Origin: WHSW01 sp963729075
Lineage (GTDB): Bacteria > Actinomycetota > Thermoleophilia > Solirubrobacterales > 70-9
DNA length: 64,000 nt
Assembly: GCA_963729075.1 (NCBI GenBank)
Contig: CAVSMU010000019.1
Span: 62,001 to 126,000, forward strand
Direction of reading: 5' to 3'
Shown here: piece by piece, positions 7,826 through 16,294 of the stretch
Layout: every line of letters begins with the position of its first letter
How positions within the stretch are numbered: position 1 is the stretch's first letter
Notes under the pieces: generated by a model
What the model was told of the DNA's origin: nothing
What the model saw: the letters and a program-made list of their open reading frames with translations, nothing else
Database searches by the model: none
Translations under genes and position numbers: made by a program

Positions 7826-8850
7826 GGGACGGGCTCGGGGCCGCCGAGGTACGGCAGCACGCTGCCGCGCACGAGCGCGCCGAACAGGAGTCCCTGCCGG
7901 GCTCCCGGGGCCAGCTCGATCGTCGCCCGGGCCGCGTGCAGATCGCCGTCCGCGAGCTCCTCGACCTCTGCGCTCGCCACCAGGTCGGACATCGGCTCGC
8001 CGGTGAGCGGCTCGGTCGCGTCCGGGGCGAAGCTCTCGCGCAGCGCGCTCGCCTGCTCCTCGGCGTCGTCTGCGGAGCGGTCGACCGCGCAGAGCACCTC
8101 CTCGCCCCCCGCCGGCGCTCCGACCCGCCTGCCGAGCGCGATCAGGTCGGGGCTCGCGACCGCGTTGTGCGTGAAGCCGCCCGGCAGCGTCCGCGCAGCG
8201 TCGACCTCGCCCAGGCACGCGGCGCCGAAGGCGAGCACCTCGTCCGCCACCGTCGACCCGCCGACCCCGAGAAGGGCGTACCGGGTGGAGTCCACGCGCG
8301 CCATGATGACCGCCCCGTTGCGGATCGCGACCCGCGCGGCGAAGGTGTCGAGATCGGCCAGCGGGCCGCTGGTGGGCGCCTGCGCCTGCTCGCCGAGGTC
8401 ATAGACGGTCCAGGCGCCGATCCGGTAGGAACGGGCGCCCGCGGCGTCGAGCCGGTCACCGAGCCGTGCGGCGTTCACGCCGTCGAAGCGCACGCCGAAC
8501 GCGTAAGAGGCGCCGAGCCCGATCGCGGCGTCCGCCGTCAGGGGGTCGAACCCGGCCGAGCGCCGCAGCGCCGCGCCGCGCTCGAGCAGCTCGTCGGCGC
8601 CAGGGCCGAGCGCCGCGGCCGCCTCGCGCACGGCGGCCGGGCCCGCAGCGTCGCGGATCGCCGCGATGTCCACCCATCCGAACCCGATTCCGGACGGCGA
8701 GATCCCGCGTCCGACACCGTCCAGCGCCATCTCGAACCCGGTCGGCTCAGCGCTCCGGTCGAGCTCCTCCGCGCCTCCTCCGCACCCGGCGAGCACCAGG
8801 GCGCAGGCGGCCACCAGGTGCCCGATCCAGCTGGCGCGCCACCGTCCGAT
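7822..8850 (-). CDS. Putative lipoprotein of unknown function
   Basis: About 342 residues. A lipobox is clear (ACALVLAGC), so the protein is probably lipid-anchored outside the membrane. The rest resembles actinobacterial DUF3352-like lipoproteins (repeated IGLGASYAFGVRFDGV-type strands); family assignment is weak. Start problem: the first ATG/GTG/TTG in frame is GTG 8814, which leaves a signal peptide with no positive charge. Twelve more codons back to an ATC at 8850 supply an Arg-containing n-region (GRWRASWIGHL), and GAGGG lies just before it. ATC may be the real start. It directly follows the GNAT stop. Confidence 0.65.
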   Translation of the reverse strand: MGRWRASWIGHLVAACALVLAGCGGGAEELDRSAEPTGFEMALDGVGRGISPSGIGFGWVDIAAIRDAAGPAAVREAAAALGPGADELLERGAALRRSAGFDPLTADAAIGLGASYAFGVRFDGVNAARLGDRLDAAGARSYRIGAWTVYDLGEQAQAPTSGPLADLDTFAARVAIRNGAVIMARVDSTRYALLGVGGSTVADEVLAFGAACLGEVDAARTLPGGFTHNAVASPDLIALGRRVGAPAGGEEVLCAVDRSADDAEEQASALRESFAPDATEPLTGEPMSDLVASAEVEELADGDLHAARATIELAPGARQGLLFGALVRGSVLPYLGGPEPVP

Positions 8851-8853
8851 CGC

Positions 8854-9414
8854 TCAGCCCTCGTGCGCCCGCAGTCCCCACGGCGGCGTGGCGAGCTCCA
8901 CGGTGCCGCCGGCGACCACCCGCAGGACGCCGGCCATGTGATCGCCGATCCCCTGTTCGGGGATCGCGACCTCGACCTCCACGGTCCCGGCGTCGCGCGA
9001 GATGACGCTCGCCGGGCCGAGCGAGGCGAGCACGTCGTGCATCTGGTCGTTGGTCGCGAGCAGCAGGGCGGTGAAGCGCTCGATCCCCTCCTCGCGGGCG
9101 CGGGCGGCCAGCAGCTGGCAGAGGGCGGTACCGAGCCCCCTGCCCTGCCACTCGTCGACGACGGTGACCGCGGCCTCGGCGCTGGTGCCGTCGTCCAGGC
9201 GCACGTAGCGACCCACGCCCACCCCGAGGCCGCTCTCGCGGTCGAAGGCGATCAGCGCCTCGTGATCGTGGTGGTCGACCTCGCTCAGATAGCGCAACTG
9301 CGACTCCGAGAGCTCGTTGATCGCGCTCATGAAGCGCTGATAGCGCGACTTCTCGCTGAGCCGGGCGAAGGCGCCCTGCACCGCGTCCCTGTCGTCGGGC
9401 TCGATCGGGCGCAC
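8854..9414 (-). CDS. GNAT family N-acetyltransferase
   Basis: 186 residues. Acetyl-CoA binding motif A is VVDEWQGRGLGTALCQLL near residue 86 (Q/RxxGxG/A type); the N-terminus MRPIEPDDRDAVQ is typical. It most resembles the Pat-type protein acetyltransferase catalytic domain without its regulatory domain (EKSRYQRFMSAINELSE near residue 21). Similarity to that family extends upstream of GTG 9414 (VRLRDGSIAV), but no ATG/GTG/TTG is available there, so the start is uncertain. It follows the ETF-quinone oxidoreductase gene closely. Confidence 0.82.
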   Translation of the reverse strand: MRPIEPDDRDAVQGAFARLSEKSRYQRFMSAINELSESQLRYLSEVDHHDHEALIAFDRESGLGVGVGRYVRLDDGTSAEAAVTVVDEWQGRGLGTALCQLLAARAREEGIERFTALLLATNDQMHDVLASLGPASVISRDAGTVEVEVAIPEQGIGDHMAGVLRVVAGGTVELATPPWGLRAHEG

Positions 9415-9469
9415 GACGGCGATCGAGCCGTCGCGCAGCCTGACCTCGAGCTCAGCCGTGGCGCCGCCC

Positions 9470-11181
9470 TCAGGTCTCCTGGTACAGCGGCCCGTCGCCG
9501 CCCTCGGGCATCGTCAGCCGGCCGCCCTTGGCGTTGATGGCGCCGCACTGCACGCAGTTGGACGCTGTGACGTGGACGTCGACCTCCGCGGCGCCGTTCT
9601 CGAGCTGCTCCTCGGGGATCTCGTAGACCTTCGCCGGGCAGAGGTTGACCCAGGTCTTCGCGAGCTCGCGCGGGACGTGGCTCTGGATCCGGACGTGGTT
9701 GGGCGCGTCGTCGCGGGTCGCATTGCCGGACAGAAACACCGAATCGAGCTTGTTGAACGTGAGCTCGTTGTCGGGCTCCGGGTAGGACCTCGAGGCCCCG
9801 TGATCGGCCATCGGGATCTCGGGGTCCGGCTCGTAGTCCCACTTTCCGCCCGGGAACGCCCCCTTGGTGATCGTCATCGCGCTCGCGATCGCCCCGCCGA
9901 GGAAGAACCCCTTCGAGAACGGGGCCCGCATGTTGCGCGACTCGAACAGGTCGCGCCCGATCTCCGACCGGTCGACGTGGTCGTCATAAGCGGAGAAGTC
10001 GGTCTCCTCGCGCTTCAGCGCCTCGACGATCGACTCGGCCGCGAGCATCCCGGCGCGGATCGCGTAGTGGACGCCCTTCAGCGTCGGGACGTTGACCATG
10101 CTCGCCGCGTCACCGGCGATCACCATCCCCGGCACCGAGAGGCTGCGCGGCATGGCGTAGTAGCCGCCCGAGGGAATCGTCTTCGCGCCCCACGCGACCC
10201 GCTTGCCGCCCGCGAGCAGCTTCTTCGTGAACGGGTGCGTCTTCAGCTCCTGGAGCAGGTCGTGGACCGACAGGGTCGAGTCGGTGTAGTCGAGGCCGAC
10301 GACCAGCCCGATGCAGAGCTTGTCCTCGCCCATGGGATAGATGAAGCTGCCGCCGAACTCGTTCAGGCTCGCGCGCTTGCGAAGCGGCCAGCCCATCGTG
10401 TGGATCACCCTGTCGAGCGGCTTCTCGACCTCCCAGACCTCCTTCACGCCGAGCTCCCAGCGCACCGGCAGCGAGCCGTCGAGGTCGTAGTAGTCGATCG
10501 CCGCCTGGGTCAGGTGTCCGAGCGTGCCCTCGGCGAGAACGGTCGCCTGGGCGACGACGTCCGACCCCGGCTCGAAGTTGCCGAGCGGCTCGCCGTCCTT
10601 GCCGCGGCCGCGGTCGCCCGAGCGCACGCCGCGCACGATCCGGTCGGAGACCAGCAGCTTGTCGGCGACGGTCTCGGTGAGGATGTAGGCGCCCTTCTCC
10701 TCCGCCTGCTCGGCCAAGAAGCGCGCCAGCTTCGAGACCGAGATCACGTAGTTCCCGTGGTTGCGGAAGTTCGGCGGCATCGGGACCAGCCGCAGCGCCG
10801 CGCGCTTGGTCAGCAGGTAGACCGCGTCCTTGGTCACCTGCTGGTAGGCGAACGGCCAGTCGCCCGGATCGAGGTCCGGGAACAGCTCCCGCATCGGGCC
10901 CGGCTTCAGGTTCGCCCCCGAGAGCTCGTGCGCGCCGGCGACCTTGCCCTTCTCGAGCACGGCCACGGGGACCTCGCCGAGCCTCTCGGTCAGCTCGGGC
11001 TCGTCGGCGAGCAGGTCGAGGAGGCGGTTGGCGCACGCGAGGCCGGCCGGACCGCCGCCGGCGATCGCGATCCCGACCTCGATGCGCTCGTCCTCGGGAT
11101 CGGTGGGCTCGGCGATCAGGTCCCGGCTCGTCGAACGGGGGCGGATAGCGGCGCTGGTTCAACCGCATCTGCAGTCGGCAT
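9470..11181 (-). CDS. Electron transfer flavoprotein:quinone oxidoreductase (FixC/ETF-QO), start disturbed
   Basis: Passes electrons from reduced ETF to membrane quinone. About 560 residues: FAD Rossmann motif IAGGGPAGLACA near the start, the long ETF-QO core, and a C-terminal ferredoxin-like part (NLCPAKVYE, then NCVQCGAINAKGG). Only three of the usual four Fe-S cysteines are seen in that part. The frame is open back to 11158 but contains no ATG/GTG/TTG until GTG 10966, which would delete the FAD motif. If the C5 run (GGGGG at 11137-11141 on the plus strand) had one more base, the ATG at 11181 would join in frame (MPTADAVEPAPLSAPRS). Probable frameshift. Confidence 0.85.
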
Positions 11182-11223
11182 CCGCAGTCGTCAGTCGTGC
11201 CCTTTGGACTGCGGATTGCGAAG

Positions 11224-12203
11224 TCACCCGCCTTCCTAGCCTTCACGGCCTCGGTCAGCTTCGGCAGGATCTTGTGCAGATCGCCGACGACGCCGAGGTC
11301 GCAGAACTCGAAGATCGGAGCGTTCGGATCCTTGTTGACGGCGAGGATGTTCTCCGAGCTCTGCATCCCGACCTTGTGCTGGATCGCGCCGGAGATCCCC
11401 GCCGCGAGGTACAGCTTCGGCGCCACCGTCTTGCCGGTCTGCCCGATCTGCGCCGCGTACGGGTACCAGCCGGCGTCGACCACCGCGCGAGTCGCCGCGA
11501 CCGCGCCGCCGAGTGCGTCGGCGAGGTCCTCGGCGAGCTTGAAGTTGTCCTTCTCGCCCAGCCCGCGGCCGCCGCCCACGAGGATGTCGGCGTCCTCGAT
11601 GTTGACGTCGGCCCCGCGCTGCTCGCCGCGCTGGCGCATCCGCGCCTTGCCCGACCACTCAGAGAGCTCGACATCGACGTCGACGACCTCCGCCTTGCCG
11701 TCACCGGGCTCATCGGCGTTGAAGGCGTTCAGGCGCCCGATGATGATCCCCGGCTCCGAGACGTAGCCCACGTCGACGATCGCAGAGTCCTGGAGCACCG
11801 GGCGCTCGGCGACCAGCTTGCCGTCGGCCACCTTGACCGCGGTCACCTCCATCGTCACGCCGGCGTTCAGGCGCGCGGTCAGCCCGGCCCCGATCTCGAA
11901 GCCGAGCAGGCCGCCGCCGAACAGCGCGTAGGAATAGCCCTCGTCGCCGATCACCTTCGCCATGACGTCGACGATCGGCTGCGCGAGGCCCTCGGGCACC
12001 TCCTTGGCGCGGTGGACCTTCTTCGCGCCGTACGCGCCGAGGCCCGCGCACGCCTCGTCGGAGACGTCGCCGACCACGACGACGCCCGCCTCGGCGTCGC
12101 CGAGCTGCTCGGCCAGCTTCGCGGCCTCGGAGATCGCGCCAAGCGAGTTGTTGTTGAAGTTGCCCTCGTCGTCGTGGAGGGCGTAGACCAGGATCCCGCC
12201 CAT
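11224..12203 (-). CDS. etfA: Electron transfer flavoprotein alpha subunit, 3' end disturbed
   Basis: FAD-binding subunit of ETF, which collects electrons from acyl-CoA dehydrogenases. N-terminus MGGILVYALHDDEG; the C-terminal FAD domain shows VGGGRGLGEKDNF near residue 205, the GQTGKTVAPKLYLAAGISG motif near residue 270 and AVNKDPNAPIF near 300. The protein reads normally to LTEAVKARKAG, where homologues stop, but here the frame misses the TGA at 11224-11226 by one base and stays open for another kilobase across the next gene. One extra G in the preceding GGG would restore the stop, so the end is placed there. Confidence 0.88.
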
Positions 12204-12217
12204 CTAGAACACCTGCC

Positions 12218-12232
12218 TTGCCAGGCGGGCAA
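12218..12232. repeat. Hairpin between etfB and etfA
   Basis: TTGCC-AGGCG-GGCAA inverted repeat just upstream of etfA, next to its AGGCAGG ribosome-site candidate. It could tune etfA translation or mRNA ends; no T-run follows, so it is not a standard terminator. Confidence 0.35.
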
Positions 12233-12260
12233 ACATGCTTTCGCGCCTAACGTCGCTCAC

Positions 12261-13052
12261 TTAGATCAATTTCCTTTCGTCCATCCAGGCGACGATCTTC
12301 TCGACCGTCTGCGCCGTGTCCTCGTCCTCGAACACCTCGCCGGCCTCCTTCTGGGGCGGCGGGTTGATCTCGAGCACCTGCGTCCGCGAGCCGCCCTCGC
12401 CCACCTGGGCGGGCTCGATCCCGACGTCGGCGGTGGCCTTCGTGTCGAGCGGCTTCTTCTTGGCCCCCATGATCGCCTTGAGCGACGGATACCGGGGCTC
12501 GTTGATCGCGTCGCCCACCGAGATCACCGCCGGCAGGTCGACCTCGACCGTGTCGTAGCCGTACTCGGCCTGGCGCTCGCAGACGAGCTTGCCGTCCTCG
12601 ACGTCGATCTTGATCACCTGGGTCAGCGACGGCATCTTCAGATGGTCGGCGACGACGGCGCCGATCGTGTAGCACTCCCCGTCGTCGGACTGCTGGCCGA
12701 GGAGGACCAGATCGGGCTGCTCGGACTCGAGCACCTTGGCGAGCGCGTAGCCGGTGGCGCAGACGTCCGAGCCCTCGAGGGCCGCATCGGTCAGGTGCAC
12801 GGAGCGATCCGCGCCCAGCGCGACCGCCTTGTGCAGCGCGCGCACGGCGCTCTCCGGGCCCATGGTGACGGCGACGATCTCGTCCACCTCCGCCGCGTCG
12901 CCCTCGCGGATCTGCATCGCGGCCTCGATGCCATGGGTGTCGAACGGATTGAGGTTCTTCTCGCCCGAGCGGTCGAGCCGCTTGGTGGAGGGGTCGATCC
13001 GCTTCTGCACAGCGGCGTCCGGAACCTCCTTGACGAGACAGCAAATCTTCAA
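12261..13052 (-). CDS. etfB: Electron transfer flavoprotein beta subunit
   Basis: 263 residues, the AMP-binding partner of EtfA. Start MKICCLVKEVPDAA; family signature region VCERQAEYGYDTVEVDLPAVISV near 155-178 in outline; adenine-nucleotide binding segment LLGQQSDDGECYTIG near residue 121. Start codon is TTG (13052) with AAGGAGG eight bases upstream. First gene of etfB-etfA-ETF-QO; 57 nt separate it from etfA. A -10 box and a perfect 16-bp palindrome lie upstream, so the operon is probably under repressor control. Confidence 0.93.
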   Translation of the reverse strand: MKICCLVKEVPDAAVQKRIDPSTKRLDRSGEKNLNPFDTHGIEAAMQIREGDAAEVDEIVAVTMGPESAVRALHKAVALGADRSVHLTDAALEGSDVCATGYALAKVLESEQPDLVLLGQQSDDGECYTIGAVVADHLKMPSLTQVIKIDVEDGKLVCERQAEYGYDTVEVDLPAVISVGDAINEPRYPSLKAIMGAKKKPLDTKATADVGIEPAQVGEGGSRTQVLEINPPPQKEAGEVFEDEDTAQTVEKIVAWMDERKLI

Positions 13053-13085
13053 GTCGAAGGCCTCCTTAGGGAATGAGCGGCGGCC

Positions 13086-13091
13086 ATATTA
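13086..13091 (-). promoter_or_regulatory. -10 box of the etf operon (TAATAT)
   Basis: TAATAT on the minus strand, 33 nt before the etfB TTG, leaving room for the AAGGAGG ribosome site. The -35 region falls inside the palindromic operator. Confidence 0.55.
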
Positions 13092-13105
13092 CCGACTCTC
13101 CACGG

Positions 13106-13121
13106 TTGACTGACCAGTCAA
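13106..13121. promoter_or_regulatory. Palindromic operator of the etf operon
   Basis: TTGACTG-AC-CAGTCAA, a perfect 16-bp inverted repeat that covers the -35 zone. TGACY-centred palindromes of this kind are typical targets of TetR-family fatty-acid and acyl-CoA regulators. No regulator gene is adjacent, so the cognate protein is elsewhere. Confidence 0.6.
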
Positions 13122-13128
13122 TCACCGG

Positions 13129-15381
13129 CTATTTCGGGGCCCCCGCGAACTGCAGCCTCACGGTGGCGCCGCGCCCGGGCGCGACGCGCGCGGTGCGGAT
13201 CGTCAGCTGCCGGGAATCCGGCGCGTAGCTCCAGTCCGGACTCCCCGCCCCCCTGCCGGCGACGTTCAGGGGGCGCGGGATCCCGCTGATCCTGATCTCA
13301 TAGCGTCGGGGCGGCACGCGGTAGCCGCCACGCGCCCGGCCGATCTCCAGGGAGGCCGAGCCGGCCCCCTGGCGCCAGGCGAATCGTGTGCGCGCGAAGC
13401 CCCCGCCCTGGTAGTCGAGGCCGTCGCCCGCGTCCTCATAGAGCGTGAAGGAGCCGTCGTCGCCGCCGTAGACTCCGAGCACCAGCGGGCCGCCCCGCTG
13501 CTGCGCGGCGTGGCTCGTGTCGGGTTGGCGCGGCACGATCGCCCCGGCGCGGGCGAAGACCGGCATCCGCTCGAGCGGCGCGCTCACCGTCTTCGCCCTC
13601 GGTCCGCGGTGGCGCTGCCCGGTGAAGATGTCCACCCACTCGCCCGGCGGGAACCAGACCCGCTTGCGCGAACCCGGGGTCCCGATCGGCGCGACGAGCA
13701 GCGAGTCGCCGTACATGTACTGGCGGTCGAACCGATAGGCGGCGCCGAGCTTCGGCCAGCCGAGGTACATCGCGCGGACGATCGGCAGGCCGCTGTCGTA
13801 CGCCTCGCGCGCGAGGGTGTAGGTGTAGGGGATCAGCGACTCGCGCAGCCGGAGGAACTCGCTCGCGATCCGCCTCGGGCGCCGCTCGTACTCCCACGGC
13901 AGCCGGCGCCCGTGATGGGAGTGCAGGCGGAGGATCGGCTGGAAGGCGCCCAGCTGCACCCAGCGGACGTACATGTCGCCCGGGAGCTTTTCGGCGTGAA
14001 AGCTCCCGATGTCGTGCGAGACATAGGGGTGGCCGATCCCGGCCCCCTCGGCGGCGGTGAACCGGCTCTGGAAATCGAGCATCTCCCAGGTGTCCCAGGC
14101 GTCGCCGGTGAAGTGGATCGTGTTGCGGTGCTCGGCCCAGATCCCGGGCATCGCGGCGCCGTAGTCGAACATCGTGGAGCCGATCCGCGAGAGCGGCACC
14201 CAGCGACTCCCGCGGTCGGCCTGGCGCTGGGCGTAGAGGCCGTTGATCCAGGCGTCGGGCGTCAGCCCGGGAGCGTCGGCGCCGCTCGCGTCGCTGTTCC
14301 AATCGAGCCACCAGAAGTCGACCCCCTGCCGCTCGAACGGCTCGTGCAGGGAGAAGTAGGACTGGACGTGCTCGCGCCGCGCCCAGTCCCAGACCCCGCA
14401 CGGGGCGGGCTCGGCCGCGATGAAGTCGCCACAGCGGCCGCCGTCCCGGTCGAGGCCGCCCGCGGCCGCGTCGGCAGCAGCGTAGGCCGGGTCCTTGGTG
14501 CTGATCGAGGGGTGCACGTTGAGCGCCACGTCGAGGCCCTTCGCGTGCGCCCAGCGCAGAAAACCCTCGGGGTTGGGCGAGAACACCTGCGTCCATTGCC
14601 AGCCGTTCCAGGGATTGGGCGACTTGAAGTCGGTGTCGACGACGAGCACGTCGAGCGGCACGTCGTGGGCGCGAAACGTGGCGACCAGGCTCTGATAGTC
14701 AAGGGCGCTGTAGAACGAGTACTTCGAGAACCAGACCCCGAACGCCTTGCGCGGCAACAGCGGCGCCGGGCCGGCCAGGGCCCGGAAGTCGCGCAGGGCG
14801 TCGACGTAGTCGGGCCCGTACGCGAACAGATAGCCGTCCTGGTAGGGGCCCGACCGCTCCGGGCGCGGCTCGTACCAGCGCCCGCCCTCGGTCAGCAGGG
14901 GGCTGGTCGTGTCGTCGAGCAGGAACCAGCCATCGCGCGAGAGCAACCCGTCGTGGAGCTCCACCGGGCCGGTCTGGTTGTCGAGGCCGCGGTACCAGCC
15001 GCCGAGGTTGCCACCCGACTCACCGCCGAAGCTGGGGTGAAAGACGGTCTCTGCGTCCCGCAGGCGCAGGGCCAGGTTGGAGGCGTCGAACGGGCCCCCG
15101 TCCAGCCTGTAGGAGACGGTCATCTTGGCCGTACGGATCACCCGAACGCCGTCCACCACACGGGTCTCGAAGCGTGCCTGCGGTGCGGCGCGATCCGCGA
15201 CGGTGAGCGTCGGCCGATCCTCGAACTGCCCGTCCGCCGCGTACTCGAGCCGGATCAGCCCCGGCGACAGCACCTCGAAGCGGGCGGGCCCATCCTGGAT
15301 CACCGCCGGCGGGCGGGCGGACGCGGGGGCGGACGCGGCAAGCGCGACCAACGCCGAGATCAGCAGCCCAACTCTCCGCAT
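13129..15381 (-). CDS. Secreted glycoside hydrolase family 31 (alpha-glucosidase-like)
   Basis: 750 residues. N-terminal signal peptide (MRRVGLLISALVALAASAPASA). GH31 TIM barrel: KAFGVWFSKYSFYS near residue 213, VLVVDTDFKSPNPW near 246, nucleophile Asp in FWWLDWNSD near 355 and acid/base Asp in HFTGDAWDTW near 424, then IGSFHAEKLPGDMYVRW. Beta domains follow (YGDSLLVAPI near 560). It should cleave alpha-linked glucosides outside the cell by a retaining mechanism; exact linkage is not predictable. A TACGGT box 8 nt before the ATG marks a leaderless start. Confidence 0.9.
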   Translation of the reverse strand: MRRVGLLISALVALAASAPASARPPAVIQDGPARFEVLSPGLIRLEYAADGQFEDRPTLTVADRAAPQARFETRVVDGVRVIRTAKMTVSYRLDGGPFDASNLALRLRDAETVFHPSFGGESGGNLGGWYRGLDNQTGPVELHDGLLSRDGWFLLDDTTSPLLTEGGRWYEPRPERSGPYQDGYLFAYGPDYVDALRDFRALAGPAPLLPRKAFGVWFSKYSFYSALDYQSLVATFRAHDVPLDVLVVDTDFKSPNPWNGWQWTQVFSPNPEGFLRWAHAKGLDVALNVHPSISTKDPAYAAADAAAGGLDRDGGRCGDFIAAEPAPCGVWDWARREHVQSYFSLHEPFERQGVDFWWLDWNSDASGADAPGLTPDAWINGLYAQRQADRGSRWVPLSRIGSTMFDYGAAMPGIWAEHRNTIHFTGDAWDTWEMLDFQSRFTAAEGAGIGHPYVSHDIGSFHAEKLPGDMYVRWVQLGAFQPILRLHSHHGRRLPWEYERRPRRIASEFLRLRESLIPYTYTLAREAYDSGLPIVRAMYLGWPKLGAAYRFDRQYMYGDSLLVAPIGTPGSRKRVWFPPGEWVDIFTGQRHRGPRAKTVSAPLERMPVFARAGAIVPRQPDTSHAAQQRGGPLVLGVYGGDDGSFTLYEDAGDGLDYQGGGFARTRFAWRQGAGSASLEIGRARGGYRVPPRRYEIRISGIPRPLNVAGRGAGSPDWSYAPDSRQLTIRTARVAPGRGATVRLQFAGAPK

Positions 15382-15389
15382 GACGGAGA

Positions 15390-15395
15390 ACCGTA
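15390..15395 (-). promoter_or_regulatory. -10 box of the GH31 gene (TACGGT)
   Basis: TACGGT on the minus strand, 8 nt before the ATG at 15381. Confidence 0.45.
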
Positions 15396-15415
15396 TCCGT
15401 CGCGGTGGCGGGAGC

Positions 15416-15829
15416 CTAGGCGCTGGAGGGCTCGCCCGCTGCGTCGCGGATGAACTCGACGATCGCGTCGGTGGTCGATCCGGGGGTGAAGACCTCCGCG
15501 ACGCCGAGCTGCTTGAGCTCGGGCACGTCGTCGGCGGGGATCGTCCCGCCGACCGTGACCACTACGTCACCGGCGTCCTGGTCGCGCAGCAGCTCCACCA
15601 CGCGCGGCACCAGCGTCATGTGCGCGCCGGAGAGGATCGAGAGGCCGACCGCGTCGGCGTCCTCCTGGACCACGGTCGCGGCGATCTGCTCCGGGGTCTG
15701 GTGCAGGCCGGTGTAGATCACCTCCATGCCCGCGTCGCGCAGCGCGCGCGCGATGATCTTCGCCCCCCGATCGTGCCCGTCGAGCCCGGGCTTGGCGACC
15801 ACGACGCGGATCTTCCGCCCCTCGTTCAC
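15416..15829 (-). CDS. Methylmalonyl-CoA mutase small (B12-binding) subunit
   Basis: 137 residues, a stand-alone cobalamin-binding domain. DGHDRGA near residue 18 (DxHxxG; His is the lower axial ligand), LSILSGAHMTL near 63 and VTVGGTIP near 91 are the three classic B12 motifs. With the large subunit at 17406-19064 it would make the two-subunit, archaeal-type mutase that turns (R)-methylmalonyl-CoA into succinyl-CoA. Start GTG 15829 with TACGCT 7 nt upstream. A fused C-terminal domain is absent from the large subunit, which supports the pairing. Confidence 0.9.
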   Translation of the reverse strand: MNEGRKIRVVVAKPGLDGHDRGAKIIARALRDAGMEVIYTGLHQTPEQIAATVVQEDADAVGLSILSGAHMTLVPRVVELLRDQDAGDVVVTVGGTIPADDVPELKQLGVAEVFTPGSTTDAIVEFIRDAAGEPSSA

Positions 15830-15836
15830 GCCCGGA

Positions 15837-15842
15837 AGCGTA
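15837..15842 (-). promoter_or_regulatory. -10 box of the B12-binding subunit gene (TACGCT)
   Basis: TACGCT on the minus strand, 7 nt before the GTG at 15829. Confidence 0.45.
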
Positions 15843-15846
15843 GACG

Positions 15847-16230
15847 CTAGCCGGAGCCCAGCGCCGCAGCGATCCGCTCCAACAGCTCGTGCGGTCCGAA
15901 CGGCTTTTTGATGTAGTCGCTGGCACCCACCTCGAAGCCGCGGCTGACCGCCGCATCCTCGACGCTAGCGGTGAGCAGCACGATCGGGACCTCGGCAAGC
16001 CCAGGCGAAGCCCGCAGCCGCTCGGTCACCTGATAGCCGTCGAGCTTCGGCATCATCACGTCGATCACGCAGACGTCGGGCGATCGCTCGAGCGCGACCT
16101 CCACCGCCTCCTGCCCATCGGCAGCGGTCACGACCCGGTAGCCGGCGCGCTCGAGCCGGAAGACGACCAGCTCGCGAACGTCGCCGTCGTCGTCGGCGAC
16201 CAGGATCAGCGCTCCCCGGGCTGCGGTCAT
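15847..16230 (-). CDS. Response regulator, receiver domain only
   Basis: 127 residues, a single CheY-like receiver. Acidic pocket DDD near residues 13-15, phospho-acceptor Asp in VIDVMMPKLDGYQV near residue 56, Thr in LLTASVED near 86 and Lys in YIKKPFG near 108. It has no output domain and no histidine kinase is adjacent, so it is an orphan that probably works through protein-protein contact. It sits between the two mutase subunit genes. Confidence 0.92.
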   Translation of the reverse strand: MTAARGALILVADDDGDVRELVVFRLERAGYRVVTAADGQEAVEVALERSPDVCVIDVMMPKLDGYQVTERLRASPGLAEVPIVLLTASVEDAAVSRGFEVGASDYIKKPFGPHELLERIAAALGSG

Positions 16231-16294
16231 TCAGGCATACCCTGATACACGAGCCGGTTCCCTGGTAGTTCCCCAACTTCCGAGATTCATGCGG

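Noticed and set aside
10110..12203. One long minus-strand frame that would fuse EtfA to a 350-residue unknown domain
   Set aside because: After KARKAG the translation is Arg-rich shadow of the ETF-QO gene in another frame; the fusion follows from a missed etfA stop, not a real domain.
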